DNA from: Variovorax sp. HW608
GTDB lineage: Bacteria > Pseudomonadota > Gammaproteobacteria > Burkholderiales > Burkholderiaceae_C
Reading direction: 5' to 3'
DNA length: 64,000 nucleotides
Assembly: GCF_900090195.1 (NCBI RefSeq)
Contig: NZ_LT607803.1
Location: 7,652,229-7,716,228, forward strand
Part shown: piece after piece, positions 15,556 to 26,285 of the stretch
How the letters are laid out: the number at the start of each line of letters is the position of its first letter
Numbering within the stretch: position 1 is the stretch's first letter
Made by a program: the position numbers and the translations under genes
The notes under the pieces: generated by a model
Seen by the model: only the letters and a program-made list of their open reading frames with translations
Database searches by the model: none
Told to the model about the DNA's origin: nothing

Positions 15556-16566
15556 TCAGCGGGGGGCGTCGCCCTTGCGGTATTCGGCGGTCAAGTCATC
15601 CAGCTTCTGCTTGAGCGCCGGATCGAGCTTGTAGTCGGCGGCCGCGATCGTCGCATCGAGCTGCTCCGGCCGGCTCGCGCCGAGCAGCGGCGCGCTGACG
15701 AGCGGGTTCGCCATCACCCAGGCCACCGCCAGCGTCGCGAGCGGCACGCCCGCTTCGTCCGCGAGCTGGTGCAGCTGCGCGACCGTGGCGAAGGAGCGCT
15801 CGTTCCAGTAGCGGTCCTGGTACATCGAGCCGGCAGTGCCGAGCGTGAAGCGCGTGTTGTCCTCCGGCTTCGCGCCCGCCTTGTACTTGCCCGTGAGCAG
15901 CCCGCCGGCCAGCGGGTTGTAGGGGATCACGCCCAGCCCTTCCTCGGCTGCGAGCGGCAGCAGCTCGCGCTCGATCTCGCGGAACAGCAGGCTGTAGCGC
16001 GGCTGCACCGACACCAGCCGCGTGAGCTTGTGCAGCTCGGCGCGGCCGATGGCACGCGCGAGCCGGTAGGCGAGGAAGTTCGACACGCCGATGTAGCGCG
16101 CGCGGCCCGAACGCACGATCACGTCGAGCGCCTCGAGGCTCTCGTCGAGCGGCGTCTCGCGGTCGTCGTGGTGCAGCTGGTAGAGATCGACGTGGTCCGT
16201 CTGCAGCCGCTTGAGCGACGCGTCGATCGCATCGAGCAGGTGCTTGCGCGAATTGCCCTGGTCCCAGCTGCTGGGCCCGACCTTGTTCGCGGCCTTGGTC
16301 GCGATGATGAATTCGCTGCGCCGGCTCGCGCCCTTGGCGCGCAGCCAGCGGCCGATGATCTCCTCGGTGCGGCCGGCGGTCTCCCAGGTGCCGCCGAGCG
16401 GATACACATCCGCCGTGTCGAGGAAGTTGATGCCGGCGCCGGTCGCGTGGTCGAGGATCCGGTGCGACACGGCCTCGTCGGTCTGCAGGCCGAAGGTCAT
16501 GGTGCCGAGTGCAAGTCGCGACACGGTGAGGCCGGTGCGGCCGAGGCGGGTGGTGGGAATGCTCAT
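15556..16566 (-). CDS. Aldo/keto reductase
   Basis: NADPH-dependent (beta/alpha)8-barrel reductase, 336 residues. Catalytic residues are visible: Asp50 and Tyr55 in FLDTADVY, Lys in IIATKAANK, His in YQLHHDDRE. IGVSNF and the C-terminal ASRPEQLDATI cofactor loop follow. It belongs to the group of two-domain soluble AKRs acting on aldehydes or ketones; the substrate is unknown. Convergent with the symporter gene, 4 bases apart. Confidence 0.9.
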   Translation of the reverse strand: MSIPTTRLGRTGLTVSRLALGTMTFGLQTDEAVSHRILDHATGAGINFLDTADVYPLGGTWETAGRTEEIIGRWLRAKGASRRSEFIIATKAANKVGPSSWDQGNSRKHLLDAIDASLKRLQTDHVDLYQLHHDDRETPLDESLEALDVIVRSGRARYIGVSNFLAYRLARAIGRAELHKLTRLVSVQPRYSLLFREIERELLPLAAEEGLGVIPYNPLAGGLLTGKYKAGAKPEDNTRFTLGTAGSMYQDRYWNERSFATVAQLHQLADEAGVPLATLAVAWVMANPLVSAPLLGASRPEQLDATIAAADYKLDPALKQKLDDLTAEYRKGDAPR

Positions 16567-16653
16567 GAAAAGAGGCTCCGTTCGCTGGGCAGACGGCGAT
16601 CATAGACAGCGGCGCGTATTCGTGCCGGACACGCGCCCATCGCCCGCAGCGGG

Positions 16654-19600
16654 TCAGTCCGTGGCCTGCGCGGCCAGCTCGGCGAAGCGCATGGACGGCT
16701 CCGACGTCAGCGCACGCGCGACCGCCTGTGTCTCGGCAGGCGTCAGCGGCACCAGCATCTCGACGGTGCCAGCCGCGCTGGTCGCGAGCGGCACGCCATC
16801 GCGGAACACCACGCGCGAACCCGGCACGCGCGCGACCTTCGGCCCGGGCACGACGGTGCCGAGCAGGTTCGCGGGATCGGTGGCCGCGAGGCAGATCAGA
16901 TGGCCGTCCATCGGCCGGCGCCGCACCTCGCGCATCAGGCCGATGGCCTCGGGCAGCGCGAACTGCTCGCCGGCCACGCCGGCGATGAAACGGCCGCCGC
17001 GGATTTCGCCGCGCGCCTCGAGGCGCCGATAGGCACGAACGAGATCGCGCCAAGGCGGAAGCCAGGTCGCCTCGCGCTCCAGCACGCGCCAGCACACGAC
17101 GCCGTAGCGCCTGAGCAGGATGCGCGCGACCTGCTCGACCGCGTCGTTGCCGATGCCATCCGCCGCGGACGCCCGCTGGCGCACCAGCGACCAGCGGCCG
17201 GCGTCCTCGATGCCGAAGAGCGAAGTGCGGCGGCGTCGGCGCCCGTGCGTCGAGGCGCGCTTGGACGGCGGGATCAGCAGGGCGCGCAGGCCGGCGAAGC
17301 TGTCGCAGTGCGCGCGGCCGCGCACGACCAGTTCGCTGAGCGCATCTTCGAGCTCGGTGCCGAGCAGCCGCGTGCCGTGGAGCATCTCGTCGAAGAAGGA
17401 GGCGCCGTGCTCTTTCAGGAAGGCCGCGACGCGCTGCGCGCGCGAGCCGAGCGCCGCATCGTCCACCGGCGCGGGCGCGAGGCCGGTCCACAGCGATGCG
17501 CTGCGGCGCGGCAGCAGCAGGACCGGCGTGGAACGCAGCGACGCGCCGCCACCGCCGGGCCTGCCATCGAGCGCAGGCGGACGCAGGCGCGTCCACAGCG
17601 TGCGGCCCGCCGTGCACAGGTCGTCGAGCCAGGCCGGCGCGTAGTCCTTCACCCGTGCGGGCAGCAGCTCGGGCTCCCAGCTTGCGGCCGGGGCTTCGTA
17701 GCCTTCGAGCTGCGCCAGGATGCCGGCGAGCGCATCGGGGCCGCTGACCCGGCTCTCCGACGCGATGTGCTGCCATTCGAACAGGAAGCGCGCGAAGTCG
17801 CGCGGCTCCACGGGCTCGATCTCGCGCCGCAGGCGCTTGAGCGTGTAGCGGTGGATGCGGGCCAGCAGATGGCGCTCGCACCACTCGATCGTTTCGGCGC
17901 CGGGCGAGAAGCGGCCTTGCAGCACGTAGCCTTCGCCCTGCAGTGCCGAAAGCGCCGCATCGATGCGCGCCTGCGGAAGCTGGAGCCGCGCCGCGAGTCC
18001 GGGTGCGGTCATCGGCCCCAGGCCGGTCAGCCGCGAGCGCAGCAGTTCGCGCAGCGCATCGTCCGAGCCGCCCGCCACCTGCGCGTACTCGGCCGGCGTT
18101 TCGACAGGAGGCTGCATCGAAGCCTCGGGGTACAGCATCGCGATCTGCGCGAGGCGCTCGGCCACCACCCACAGGCCGCCGCCGGCGAGCATCGAGAGGC
18201 GCGTTGCACGCCCCGATCGCGCAAGCGCGCCGAGCCACGCCAGCCAGTCCGCATTCGCCAATGCTTCCGCGTCGGTGACGACGCCGAGCCCGTTCAGCGC
18301 CTCGTGCATCTCGTCGACGCCGCGCACCCGGGGCCATGCCTCTTCGCGCACGCTGTCGATCGCCTCCTGATCGAGGCGCCCGAGGTCGTCGGCGCTTTCC
18401 GGATCGACATAGCGGCGGCTCTGCACCGCCTGCGTGCGGCGCTCCTCGAGCGGCGCATCGTCGAGGAAGGCGTAGGGCCGCGCATTGAGCGCTTCGGCCG
18501 CGAGCGGCGAGGGCGCGGGCAGGTCACGCGCGACGATCTGTACCTCGCCCGATTCCAGGCGACGCAGCAGCCGCAACCAGCCTTCGGCATCCATCGCGTC
18601 GTAGAGGCAGTCCTGCAGCGTCTGCGCGACCAGCGGGTGGTCGGGGATCTCGCGTGCGCCGCTGAGGTTCTCCGCGCACGCCACCTGGTCGGGGAACACC
18701 GAGGCGAGCAGGTCCTCCGAGCGCATGCGCTGCAACTGCGGCGCCACCTTGCGGCCGCCGACGAAGCGCGGCAGCGCGAGCGAGGTGGTCGCGTTCCAGC
18801 GCCAGCGCACATTGAAGAGCGGCGCATCGAGCAGCGCCTGGATCAGCACGTCGAGCGCGGTGGCGGAATGCAGGTAGCGCCCGACCTCCTCGAGCGGAAA
18901 GCTGTGGCTCGTCGACAGCGAGAGCACGATCGCGTCCTCGGTCGCCGCGGCCTGCAGCTCGAAGTTGAACTTGCGGCAGAAGCGCTTGCGCAGCGCCAGC
19001 CCCCATGCACGGTTGAGCCGGCTGCCGTGGGGCGAGTGGATCACGAGCTGCATGCCGCCGGATTCGTCGAAGAAGCGCTCCATCACGATGCGCTGCTGCG
19101 TCGGCAGTGCGCCGAGCACATGCGCGGCACGCGCAAGATGGTCGGCGATCTGCCGCGCGGCGGCGGCATCCATGCCGAGCGTGCGTACCAGCCAATCGAG
19201 CGTGGCATCGATGCCCTTCGCGCGCAGCATGTCCGCCACTTCGCCGCGCAGGCGCGACACGCCGAATGACAGCTCGTCGCTGCGGCCCGGCGCCTCGCCG
19301 AGCCAGAAGGGGATGTTCGGCGGCGCCCCGAGCGCGTCCTCCACCCGCACGCGGCCGGGCTCGATGCGCAGGATGCGATAGCTCGCGTTGCCGAGCTGGA
19401 AGATGTCGCCCGCGAGGCTCTCGATCGCGAAGTCCTCGTTGATGGTGCCGATCTTCTGCGCCTGCGGCTCCAGCACCACGGTGTAGTCGCCGGTCTCGGG
19501 GATGGTGCCGCCGGAGGTCAGCGCGGTGAGGCGCGCGCCGCGGCGCTCGCGCAGGCGGTGGTGGACCGCATCGCGATGCACGTAGCTCGCGCGTTGTCCC

Positions 19601-20994
19601 TGCCGGGTAGTGAAGCCGTCGGCCAGCATGCGCACCACGGCCGCGTAGCGCTCGCGCGTGAGCTGCGCGTAGGGCCATGCGCGCCGCACGAGGGCGAAGA
19701 GCTCGTCCTCGTTCCATTCGCGGCCCGCGGTCTCGGCGACGATCTGCTGCGCGAGCACGTCGAGCGGCGCCGGCAGCATGTGCAGCGCATCGAGCTCGCC
19801 GCGCCGCACGCAGTCGAGCAGCGCCGCGCACTCGACCAGCTCATCGCACGACTGCGGGAAGAGCCGGGCCTTCGGCACGCCGCCGACCGCGTGGCCCGAT
19901 CGTCCGGCGCGCTGCAGGAAGGTCGCGATCGAGCGCGGCGAGCCGAGCTGGCACACCAGATCGACATCGCCGATGTCCAGGCCCAGCTCCAGCGATGCGG
20001 TGGCGACCAGCACCTTGAGATCGCCGCGCTTGAGCCGCTGCTCGGCATCGAGCCGCGCCTCCTTCGCCAGGCTGCCGTGGTGCGCGGCCACCACCTCCTT
20101 GCCGAGGATCTCGCCCAGGTGCCGCGCCGCGCGCTCGGCCATGCGGCGCGTGTTGACGAAGACCAGCGTGGTGCGGTGCTCGCGCACCAGCTCGGCGACG
20201 CGCGCGTAGACCTGCTCCCACTGTTCGGTCGACATCACGGCCGCGAGCGGCGTCGGCGGCAGTTCGAGCGCCAGGTCGCGCTCCTTGGCATAGCCGATGT
20301 CGACGATCTCGCAATCGGCGACGCCGTCCTTCACCGCAGCCGCGCCGACGAGGAAGCGCGCGATCTCGTCGATCGGCTTCTGGGTGGCCGAAACGCCGAT
20401 GCGCGTCAACGGCCCCGTGCAATTGGCCTGCAGGCGTTCGAGCGAGAGCGCGAGATGGCTGCCGCGCTTGCTCGCCACCACGGCGTGGATCTCGTCGACG
20501 ATCACGGTGCGCACCGTCGACAGCATCTTGCGGCCCGATGCCGAGCCGAGCAGCACGTAGAGCGACTCCGGCGTGCTCACCAGGATGTGCGGCGGCTGGC
20601 GCAGGGCCTGTTGGCGCTCCTTGCTCGGCGTGTCGCCGGTGCGCACCGCGGTGCGGATCTCGACCTCGGGCAGATGCAGCTTCGCGAGTTCGCGCCGGAT
20701 GCCCGCGAGCGGCGCCTTGAGGTTGAGGCCGATGTCGTTCGAGAGCGCCTTCAGCGGCGACACGTAGAGCACCGTCGTCTCGTCGGCCAGGCCCCCGGAT
20801 GCAAGCCCTTGCCGCACGAGGCCATCCAGCGCGGCGAGAAACGCGGTCAGCGTCTTGCCGGAACCGGTCGGCGCGGCGACCAGCGTGTGCCGCCCGGCGG
20901 CGATCGCCGGCCAGGCGGCGGCCTGGGCCTCGGTCGGGCCCGCGAAGGTCGCGCTGAACCAGTTGGCGACGGCGGGGTGGAAGTCGTGGCGCAC
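16654..20994 (-). CDS. lhr: Lhr-type ATP-dependent DNA helicase
   Basis: Large superfamily 2 helicase of 1446 residues. Walker A APTGSGKT (41-48), [13 protein letters not shown] (166-169), then motif [10 protein letters not shown]; after the two RecA domains come the Lhr winged-helix and core domain 4 (to about 870) and a long Lhr-CTD to the end. E. coli Lhr is of similar size. Acts in repair of damaged DNA; some homologues also have a uracil glycosylase activity in the C-terminal region. The gene appears intact and monocistronic, divergent from the monooxygenase gene. No frameshift seen. Confidence 0.93.
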   Translation of the reverse strand: MRHDFHPAVANWFSATFAGPTEAQAAAWPAIAAGRHTLVAAPTGSGKTLTAFLAALDGLVRQGLASGGLADETTVLYVSPLKALSNDIGLNLKAPLAGIRRELAKLHLPEVEIRTAVRTGDTPSKERQQALRQPPHILVSTPESLYVLLGSASGRKMLSTVRTVIVDEIHAVVASKRGSHLALSLERLQANCTGPLTRIGVSATQKPIDEIARFLVGAAAVKDGVADCEIVDIGYAKERDLALELPPTPLAAVMSTEQWEQVYARVAELVREHRTTLVFVNTRRMAERAARHLGEILGKEVVAAHHGSLAKEARLDAEQRLKRGDLKVLVATASLELGLDIGDVDLVCQLGSPRSIATFLQRAGRSGHAVGGVPKARLFPQSCDELVECAALLDCVRRGELDALHMLPAPLDVLAQQIVAETAGREWNEDELFALVRRAWPYAQLTRERYAAVVRMLADGFTTRQGQRASYVHRDAVHHRLRERRGARLTALTSGGTIPETGDYTVVLEPQAQKIGTINEDFAIESLAGDIFQLGNASYRILRIEPGRVRVEDALGAPPNIPFWLGEAPGRSDELSFGVSRLRGEVADMLRAKGIDATLDWLVRTLGMDAAAARQIADHLARAAHVLGALPTQQRIVMERFFDESGGMQLVIHSPHGSRLNRAWGLALRKRFCRKFNFELQAAATEDAIVLSLSTSHSFPLEEVGRYLHSATALDVLIQALLDAPLFNVRWRWNATTSLALPRFVGGRKVAPQLQRMRSEDLLASVFPDQVACAENLSGAREIPDHPLVAQTLQDCLYDAMDAEGWLRLLRRLESGEVQIVARDLPAPSPLAAEALNARPYAFLDDAPLEERRTQAVQSRRYVDPESADDLGRLDQEAIDSVREEAWPRVRGVDEMHEALNGLGVVTDAEALANADWLAWLGALARSGRATRLSMLAGGGLWVVAERLAQIAMLYPEASMQPPVETPAEYAQVAGGSDDALRELLRSRLTGLGPMTAPGLAARLQLPQARIDAALSALQGEGYVLQGRFSPGAETIEWCERHLLARIHRYTLKRLRREIEPVEPRDFARFLFEWQHIASESRVSGPDALAGILAQLEGYEAPAASWEPELLPARVKDYAPAWLDDLCTAGRTLWTRLRPPALDGRPGGGGASLRSTPVLLLPRRSASLWTGLAPAPVDDAALGSRAQRVAAFLKEHGASFFDEMLHGTRLLGTELEDALSELVVRGRAHCDSFAGLRALLIPPSKRASTHGRRRRRTSLFGIEDAGRWSLVRQRASAADGIGNDAVEQVARILLRRYGVVCWRVLEREATWLPPWRDLVRAYRRLEARGEIRGGRFIAGVAGEQFALPEAIGLMREVRRRPMDGHLICLAATDPANLLGTVVPGPKVARVPGSRVVFRDGVPLATSAAGTVEMLVPLTPAETQAVARALTSEPSMRFAELAAQATD

Positions 20995-21146
20995 GAAACG
21001 ATGAGATCAGGCCCGCCACCGCGATGTCAAGGCAGGGCGCGCCGCCGATACATCTCGCTACGGTTTGACGCCGGCACGCGAACGGCGTACGGTTGCCGCC
21101 CCGCCTCGCCCACGCGCGCACGGCGGCCGCGAACAGGAGACAAGAA

Positions 21147-22949
21147 ATGACCGATCTGTCCGTGCATCCGACGCAGATCGCCAGCGCCTGGCTGGCCGAT
21201 TTCAACGCCGCCCTCGAACGGCAGGACATCGACGCTGCCGTGGCGCTGTTCGATGCCGACAGCTACTGGCGCGATCTCGTCGCCTTCACCTGGAACATCC
21301 GCACGCAGGAAGGCCCGGAAGCGATACGCGCGATGCTGAACGCGCGCCTCGCCGACACGAAGCCCACCAGCTTCGCCCTCGAAGGCGAGGCGACCGAGGC
21401 CGACGGCATCGTCGATGCGTGGTTCACCTTCGAGACCGCCGTCGCGCGCGGACGCGGTCACCTGCGGCTTCGCAGCGGCAAGGCATGGACACTGCTCACC
21501 ACCATGACCGAGCTGAAAGGCTTCGAGGAGTTGAAGGGCGATCGCCGCGTCAAGGGCGCGGAGCACGGCGTCAACATGCAGCGCAAGACCTGGCTCGAGA
21601 AGCGCGACGACGAGGCGAAGACGCTCGGCTTCACCGAGCAGCCCTATGTCGTGATCGTCGGCGGCGGGCAGGGCGGCATCGCGCTCGGCGCGCGGCTGCG
21701 GCGGCTCGGCGTGCCGACCATCATCGTCGAGAAGAACGCGCGGCCCGGCGACTCCTGGCGCCGGCGCTACAAGAGCCTGTGCCTGCATGACCCGGTGTGG
21801 TACGACCATCTGCCGTACCTGCCGTTCCCGGACGACTGGCCGGTGTTCTCGCCCAAGGACAAGATCGGCGACTGGCTGGAGATGTACACCAAGGTGATGG
21901 AGCTCAACTACTGGGGCTCGACCACCGCGAAGAAGGCGCGCTGGGACGAGGCGAAGAAGGAGTGGGAGCTCACGGTCGAGCAGGGCGGCAAGGAGATCGT
22001 GCTGCGGCCCAGGCAGCTCGTGTTCGCGCTCGGCGTCTCGGGCTACCCGAACGTGCCGAAGATCCCCGGCGCGGAGACCTTCGAAGGCGTACAGCACCAC
22101 TCCAGCGCGCATCCGGGGCCCGAGGCCTGGCGCGGCAAGAAGTGCGTGGTGCTGGGCTCGAACAATTCGGCGTTCGACATCTGCGCGGCGCTGTGGGAGA
22201 ACGGCGCGGACGTCACGATGATCCAGCGCAGCTCGACGCACATCGCGCCTTCGGATTCATTGATGGAGCTCGCGCTCGGCGGCCTCTATTCGGAAGCGGC
22301 GGTGAAGGCCGGCGTGACCACCGACAAGGCCGACCTGATCTTCGCCTCGATCCCCTACAAGATCATGGCGCCGCTGCAGGTGCCGGTGTACGAGGAGATG
22401 AAGAAGCGCGACGCCGACCTCTATTCACGGCTCGAGAAGGCCGGCTTCCTGCTGGACTTCGGCGTCGATGGCTCCGGCCTTTTCATGAAGTACCTGCGGC
22501 GTGGCTCGGGCTACTACATCGACGTCGGCGCATCGGAGCTGGTGGCCAACGGCAGCATCAAGCTCAGGAGCGGCGTGACCATCGAACGCATCAACCCGCG
22601 ATCGGTCAGCCTGAGCGACGGCACCGAGCTGCCGGCGGACCTGATCGTCTACGCCACCGGCTACGGCTCGATGAACGGCTGGCTGGCGGACCTCATCTCG
22701 CCCGAAGTGGCCGACAAGGTGGGCAAGGTCTGGGGCCTGGGCTCCGACACGCCGAAGGACCCGGGTCCGTGGGAAGGCGAGCTGCGCAACATGTGGAAGC
22801 CGACGCAGGTGCCGCAACTGTGGTTCCACGGCGGCAACCTGCACCAGTCGCGGCACTACTCGCAGTTCCTGGCGCTGCAGCTCAAGGCGCGCATGGAGGG
22901 CATTCCGACGCCGGTGTACGAGCTGGCACCGAGCCACCACAAGCGATAG
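21147..22949 (+). CDS. Flavin-containing monooxygenase with N-terminal SnoaL/NTF2-like domain
   Basis: The ATG at 21147 follows GGAG. Residues 1-140 resemble an NTF2-like (SnoaL) fold with WLADFNAALERQDIDAAVALF. From 165 there is a two-dinucleotide-domain flavoprotein: FAD loop VGGGQGG (171-177), then a second nucleotide loop VVLGSNNSAFD near 335, and VYATGYGSMNGW. This resembles YUCCA-like or Baeyer-Villiger-type monooxygenases that use NADPH and O2 on small organic molecules. 600 residues. Substrate unknown. Confidence 0.87.
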   Translation: MTDLSVHPTQIASAWLADFNAALERQDIDAAVALFDADSYWRDLVAFTWNIRTQEGPEAIRAMLNARLADTKPTSFALEGEATEADGIVDAWFTFETAVARGRGHLRLRSGKAWTLLTTMTELKGFEELKGDRRVKGAEHGVNMQRKTWLEKRDDEAKTLGFTEQPYVVIVGGGQGGIALGARLRRLGVPTIIVEKNARPGDSWRRRYKSLCLHDPVWYDHLPYLPFPDDWPVFSPKDKIGDWLEMYTKVMELNYWGSTTAKKARWDEAKKEWELTVEQGGKEIVLRPRQLVFALGVSGYPNVPKIPGAETFEGVQHHSSAHPGPEAWRGKKCVVLGSNNSAFDICAALWENGADVTMIQRSSTHIAPSDSLMELALGGLYSEAAVKAGVTTDKADLIFASIPYKIMAPLQVPVYEEMKKRDADLYSRLEKAGFLLDFGVDGSGLFMKYLRRGSGYYIDVGASELVANGSIKLRSGVTIERINPRSVSLSDGTELPADLIVYATGYGSMNGWLADLISPEVADKVGKVWGLGSDTPKDPGPWEGELRNMWKPTQVPQLWFHGGNLHQSRHYSQFLALQLKARMEGIPTPVYELAPSHHKR

Positions 22950-22956
22950 CGCGAAA

Positions 22957-23304
<348 letters not shown>

Positions 23305-23386
23305 CGGGATGCGTTCCTCTTCGCTTCCCCACACTAGCGGCAGAGTCGGCGCGCAACAACGGCGCAGTGTTACAAGCCGTGCGCCT

Positions 23387-24064
23387 TCAGGTGACGGTTG
23401 CGGGCGCCGCCGGCCAGCGAAGCTCGTGGCCAGTGCGCGCGGTGAATCCCGCCATGTCCTCCGGCGTGTCGATGTCGACGCGATAGCGACTGTTGTCGGT
23501 GTCGAACCACCGGACGCGCTCCGGATGCGCGTCACGCCAGCGACGGCAGGCCGCGTTCGCTTCGCCGGCCAGCCATTCATCGCGCAGAGCGGCCTCGAAG
23601 ATCACCGGGTTGCCGGGCTCGCCCGCGACGCGCGGCACCACCATCGAGGCGTCGCCGCGCTTCTTGAAGGCGCCGATGAGCGCAGTGATGTCGTCCGCGT
23701 TGATCATCGGCTGGTCGGCCAGCGCGACGATCACCGCATCGAGCTTGGGCGACAGCGCCTGCAGGCCGATCAGCACCGATGAAGCCTGCCCATCGTCGGG
23801 CGAGGGGTTGCGCACCAGCGTGACCGGAAAGTCGCGCACCGCGGCCTCGATCGCTTCGGCATGGTGCCCGAGCACCACCACCACCTCGTCGACGCCCGCG
23901 CCCGACAGCGCGATGAGCTGCCGCCGGATGAGCGGCACGCCGCCGAGTTCGAGCAGCGACTTCGGACGCCCGCCGAGCCGGCTGCCCGCGCCGGCCGCGA
24001 GCAGCAGCGCGCCGATCACCATGCGCGCATAGAGACCGCCGCCGCCCTTGAGGATGCAGCCCAT
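23387..24064 (-). CDS. mocA: MobA/MocA-like nucleotidyltransferase (molybdenum cofactor maturation)
   Basis: NTP-transferase fold: LLLAAGAGSRLGGRPKSLL, then VIVALADQPMINADD and NPVIFEAAL. The MocA group transfers CMP to molybdopterin to make the cytosine dinucleotide form used by xanthine-dehydrogenase-family enzymes, which fits its place as last gene of the cox operon. The ATG at 24064 is preceded by GGAGG; an internal ATG at 24022 would remove a glycine-rich start. 225 residues. Confidence 0.87.
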   Translation of the reverse strand: MGCILKGGGGLYARMVIGALLLAAGAGSRLGGRPKSLLELGGVPLIRRQLIALSGAGVDEVVVVLGHHAEAIEAAVRDFPVTLVRNPSPDDGQASSVLIGLQALSPKLDAVIVALADQPMINADDITALIGAFKKRGDASMVVPRVAGEPGNPVIFEAALRDEWLAGEANAACRRWRDAHPERVRWFDTDNSRYRVDIDTPEDMAGFTARTGHELRWPAAPATVT

Positions 24065-24111
24065 GTCAGGCCTCCGAACACACGAAGTGATGAGCGTGGG
24101 GGCTTTTCATG
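24065..24111 (-). repeat. Family B post-stop repeat, short copy, with mini-ORF
   Basis: Starts one base after the xdhC stop. Minus strand shows CCCCCACGCT then TCACTTCGTGTG, matching the copy after tkt. It ends in GGAGG and includes a 14-codon open frame (ATG 24110, TGA 24066) that closes one base before the mocA start. Here the repeat supplies the mocA ribosome-binding site. Confidence 0.65.
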
Positions 24112-24993
24112 CTAGTGACCGCAGCAGGATGACTTCTCGGCAGGCATCGCCGGCAGCTCGGCCGGTGCTTCGCAGCAGCTTGCGGCAGCAGGCTTCGCCT
24201 CGACGCCGTGACGGTGCGACACCACCGCCGCGAGCACCGACAGCGCGATCTCCTCGGGCGTGGTCGCGGGCATCGGGTAGCCGGCCGGCGCCACGATCGC
24301 CTGCACCGCGTCTGCGTTCTCGCCGGTAGCCACGAGCGAGGCCTTCAGCACCTGCGCCTTGCGCGCGCTCGCGACGAAGGAGACCTGCCGCGCTCCGAGG
24401 CCGAGCGCGAGGCGCAGCGCCTGCAGGTCGCGCCGCCCCTGGGTCGCGACCACCACCCAGGCACCGGGCGCGACCTGCGGCGTGACGACGGCCGGATCGT
24501 CGGTCGCGAAGACCTGCCGCGCATCCGGGTACGCGCCGGCGTCGGCGTCCTGCGCGACCAGCGTCACCGCGAAGCCCACGCGCGGCGCGAGCTGGGCGAG
24601 GCTGGCGGCAACCGGCGACGCGCCGATCACGACCAGCCGCGCCAGCGGCAGGACCGGATCGACGAACAGCTCGAGCGTGCCGCCGGAGTGGCAGGCCATG
24701 CCGAACTCGAGCACGTCGCCCAGATCCTTTTCTTCCCCTTCGGCGGTGGGCGCGATGCGGATCAGCCGCGCATGCCCGTCGGCCAGCACCTGCCGCACCG
24801 TGCGCAGCACGACCGGTTGCGCGCAGCCGCCGCCGATCCAGCCGTGGAACGCGCCGTCGGCGGTGACCACGGCCTTGTCGCCGGGATGCGCCGAGGCGGG
24901 CGCGAGCGCCTTGATCACGCTGACCAGCGCGTAGGGCGTGCCGGCCTGCTGCAGCCGGTGCGCGGCATCGAGGACGGTGTCGACGTTGCTCAT
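24112..24993 (-). CDS. coxF: XdhC/CoxF-family protein (molybdenum enzyme maturation)
   Basis: XdhC/CoxI-type protein involved in inserting the sulfurated molybdenum cofactor. N-terminal domain with FHGWIGGGCAQPVV, then Rossmann-type domain with VVIGASPVAASLAQL, 293 residues. The ATG at 24993 has GGAGG from a family A repeat; an in-frame ATG at 25053 would add 20 residues encoded by the repeat. The C-terminus is unusual: SCCEAP...KSSCCGH, two CC pairs and a terminal His, suggesting metal binding. Part of the cox operon after coxE. Confidence 0.87.
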   Translation of the reverse strand: MSNVDTVLDAAHRLQQAGTPYALVSVIKALAPASAHPGDKAVVTADGAFHGWIGGGCAQPVVLRTVRQVLADGHARLIRIAPTAEGEEKDLGDVLEFGMACHSGGTLELFVDPVLPLARLVVIGASPVAASLAQLAPRVGFAVTLVAQDADAGAYPDARQVFATDDPAVVTPQVAPGAWVVVATQGRRDLQALRLALGLGARQVSFVASARKAQVLKASLVATGENADAVQAIVAPAGYPMPATTPEEIALSVLAAVVSHRHGVEAKPAAASCCEAPAELPAMPAEKSSCCGH

Positions 24994-25053
24994 TGGGTAA
25001 CCTCCGCGCAGCAGCGCTGCGGTATTCGCCTCCGGAACGGCCGCGCGGCTCAT
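24994..25053 (-). repeat. Family A leader repeat, copy 2
   Basis: Minus strand ATGAGCC, GGCCGTTCCG and GGAGGTTACCCAATG match copy 1 at 14410-14478. A hairpin GCAGC-GCT-GCTGC lies just before GGAGG. Unlike the other two copies its mini-ORF is in frame with the following gene (xdhC). Confidence 0.65.
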
Positions 25054-25114
25054 GGAAGCTCCTCCTCGCGGCGGGGAATCGGTTGGATCATGTCCGGCGG
25101 CCGGTCGTTCATGT

Positions 25115-26281
25115 TCATCGCAGGTGGCGTGCGAGTTCGGCCAGGTCGCCCACGCTGTTCAGCCGTTCGAAGCCTTCGACGAGCTTGCCGTGCGCCCTCA
25201 CCTGCGCGATCGCCTGCGAGGCGGGCGGCTGGTCCGATGGATGGAACCAGCGGATGAGCGCGCCGCGCCGGCGCACCTGCGCGAGTTCTTCGGCGAGGCG
25301 CTGCGGCTCGTCGGCATCGAAGCCGTCGGACAGCACCCAGACGCGCGCATTGCGGGTGAGCTGCGCCCGCGCGTGCCGGCGGTGAAAGTCGGCCACGCTG
25401 GTCGCGATGCGGGTGCCGCCTGCGAAGCCGGCGGTGACCGCATTGATCTTCTCCTGCACCGCGGCCGAGTCGCTGCGCAGCAAGGGCGTCACTTCGGCCA
25501 GACGGGTGTGGAAGACGAACACGCGCGCGTTCATCGCCGAGACGAAGGCGCGCGCGATGCGCAGGAAGAGCTGCGCGTGGGTCTCCATCGAGCGGCTGAC
25601 GTCGACGAGGATGAAGAGCCGCGGCCATTCGCGGCGCGGCGCGCGCCACACCGGGTGCAGCGGCAGGCCGCCGGTGCGCAGGCTCGCGCGCAGGGTGCGG
25701 CGAACGTCGAGGCGGCGGCCCTGCGGGCGGGTCCGCAGGCGACGGGTGAGCCGCTTGTGCAGGCGCTGCGCGATGCGCTCCGCGAGGCGCTCCAGCTCGG
25801 TGAGGTCCTGTGGCAACCATTGCGAGAGCGAGCGGTCGTGCAGCGCGTCGACACGGCTCGCACCGCCTTGCGCGCGTTCGCGGGCTTCCTCCTGCGGCTC
25901 GGCGCCGGGCGCATGCAGGGCGCTGTCGGTGGCCGAGGGCTGCGCTGGCGGCGGACCGGCATCGAGCTGCTCGTGCAGGCTCTTCACCAGCTGCGGCAGA
26001 TGGCGGCTCGGGCGCGTCGCACCGCTCATCCGGGTCTTTCCCTTCACGCGGTCGGGATGCCAGTAGGCATCGAACAGCTCCGGCCAGCGCCGCCAGTCGC
26101 GCGCGTCGTGGCAGGCGATGGAGCGCCATGCGGCATCGAGCCGCGCCGCGCGCTCGACCGGCACGCGCAGCGCAGCGGCCACCATGGCCTGCTGTTCGGC
26201 GATGCCGACCTTCAGGCCGTTGTCGCGCAGCAGGGCCGCGAAGCCGGCAATGCTGTCGAGCGGGCGCGCGAGGGTGTTCAT
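25115..26281 (-). CDS. coxE: CoxE: VWA-domain protein for CO dehydrogenase maturation
   Basis: 388 residues with a C-terminal von Willebrand A domain whose metal-site motif is DVSRS (LFILVDVSRSMETH). With the MoxR-type ATPase CoxD it is needed to build the CuSMo active site of CODH. The start at 26281 lies 4 bases after the coxD stop. A longer frame to 26422 lies over coxD and is not supported. Confidence 0.9.
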   Translation of the reverse strand: MNTLARPLDSIAGFAALLRDNGLKVGIAEQQAMVAAALRVPVERAARLDAAWRSIACHDARDWRRWPELFDAYWHPDRVKGKTRMSGATRPSRHLPQLVKSLHEQLDAGPPPAQPSATDSALHAPGAEPQEEARERAQGGASRVDALHDRSLSQWLPQDLTELERLAERIAQRLHKRLTRRLRTRPQGRRLDVRRTLRASLRTGGLPLHPVWRAPRREWPRLFILVDVSRSMETHAQLFLRIARAFVSAMNARVFVFHTRLAEVTPLLRSDSAAVQEKINAVTAGFAGGTRIATSVADFHRRHARAQLTRNARVWVLSDGFDADEPQRLAEELAQVRRRGALIRWFHPSDQPPASQAIAQVRAHGKLVEGFERLNSVGDLAELARHLR

Positions 26282-26285
26282 GCGA

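Noticed and set aside
16900..19269. 789-codon plus-strand frame
   Set aside because: Antisense to lhr; no domain visible.
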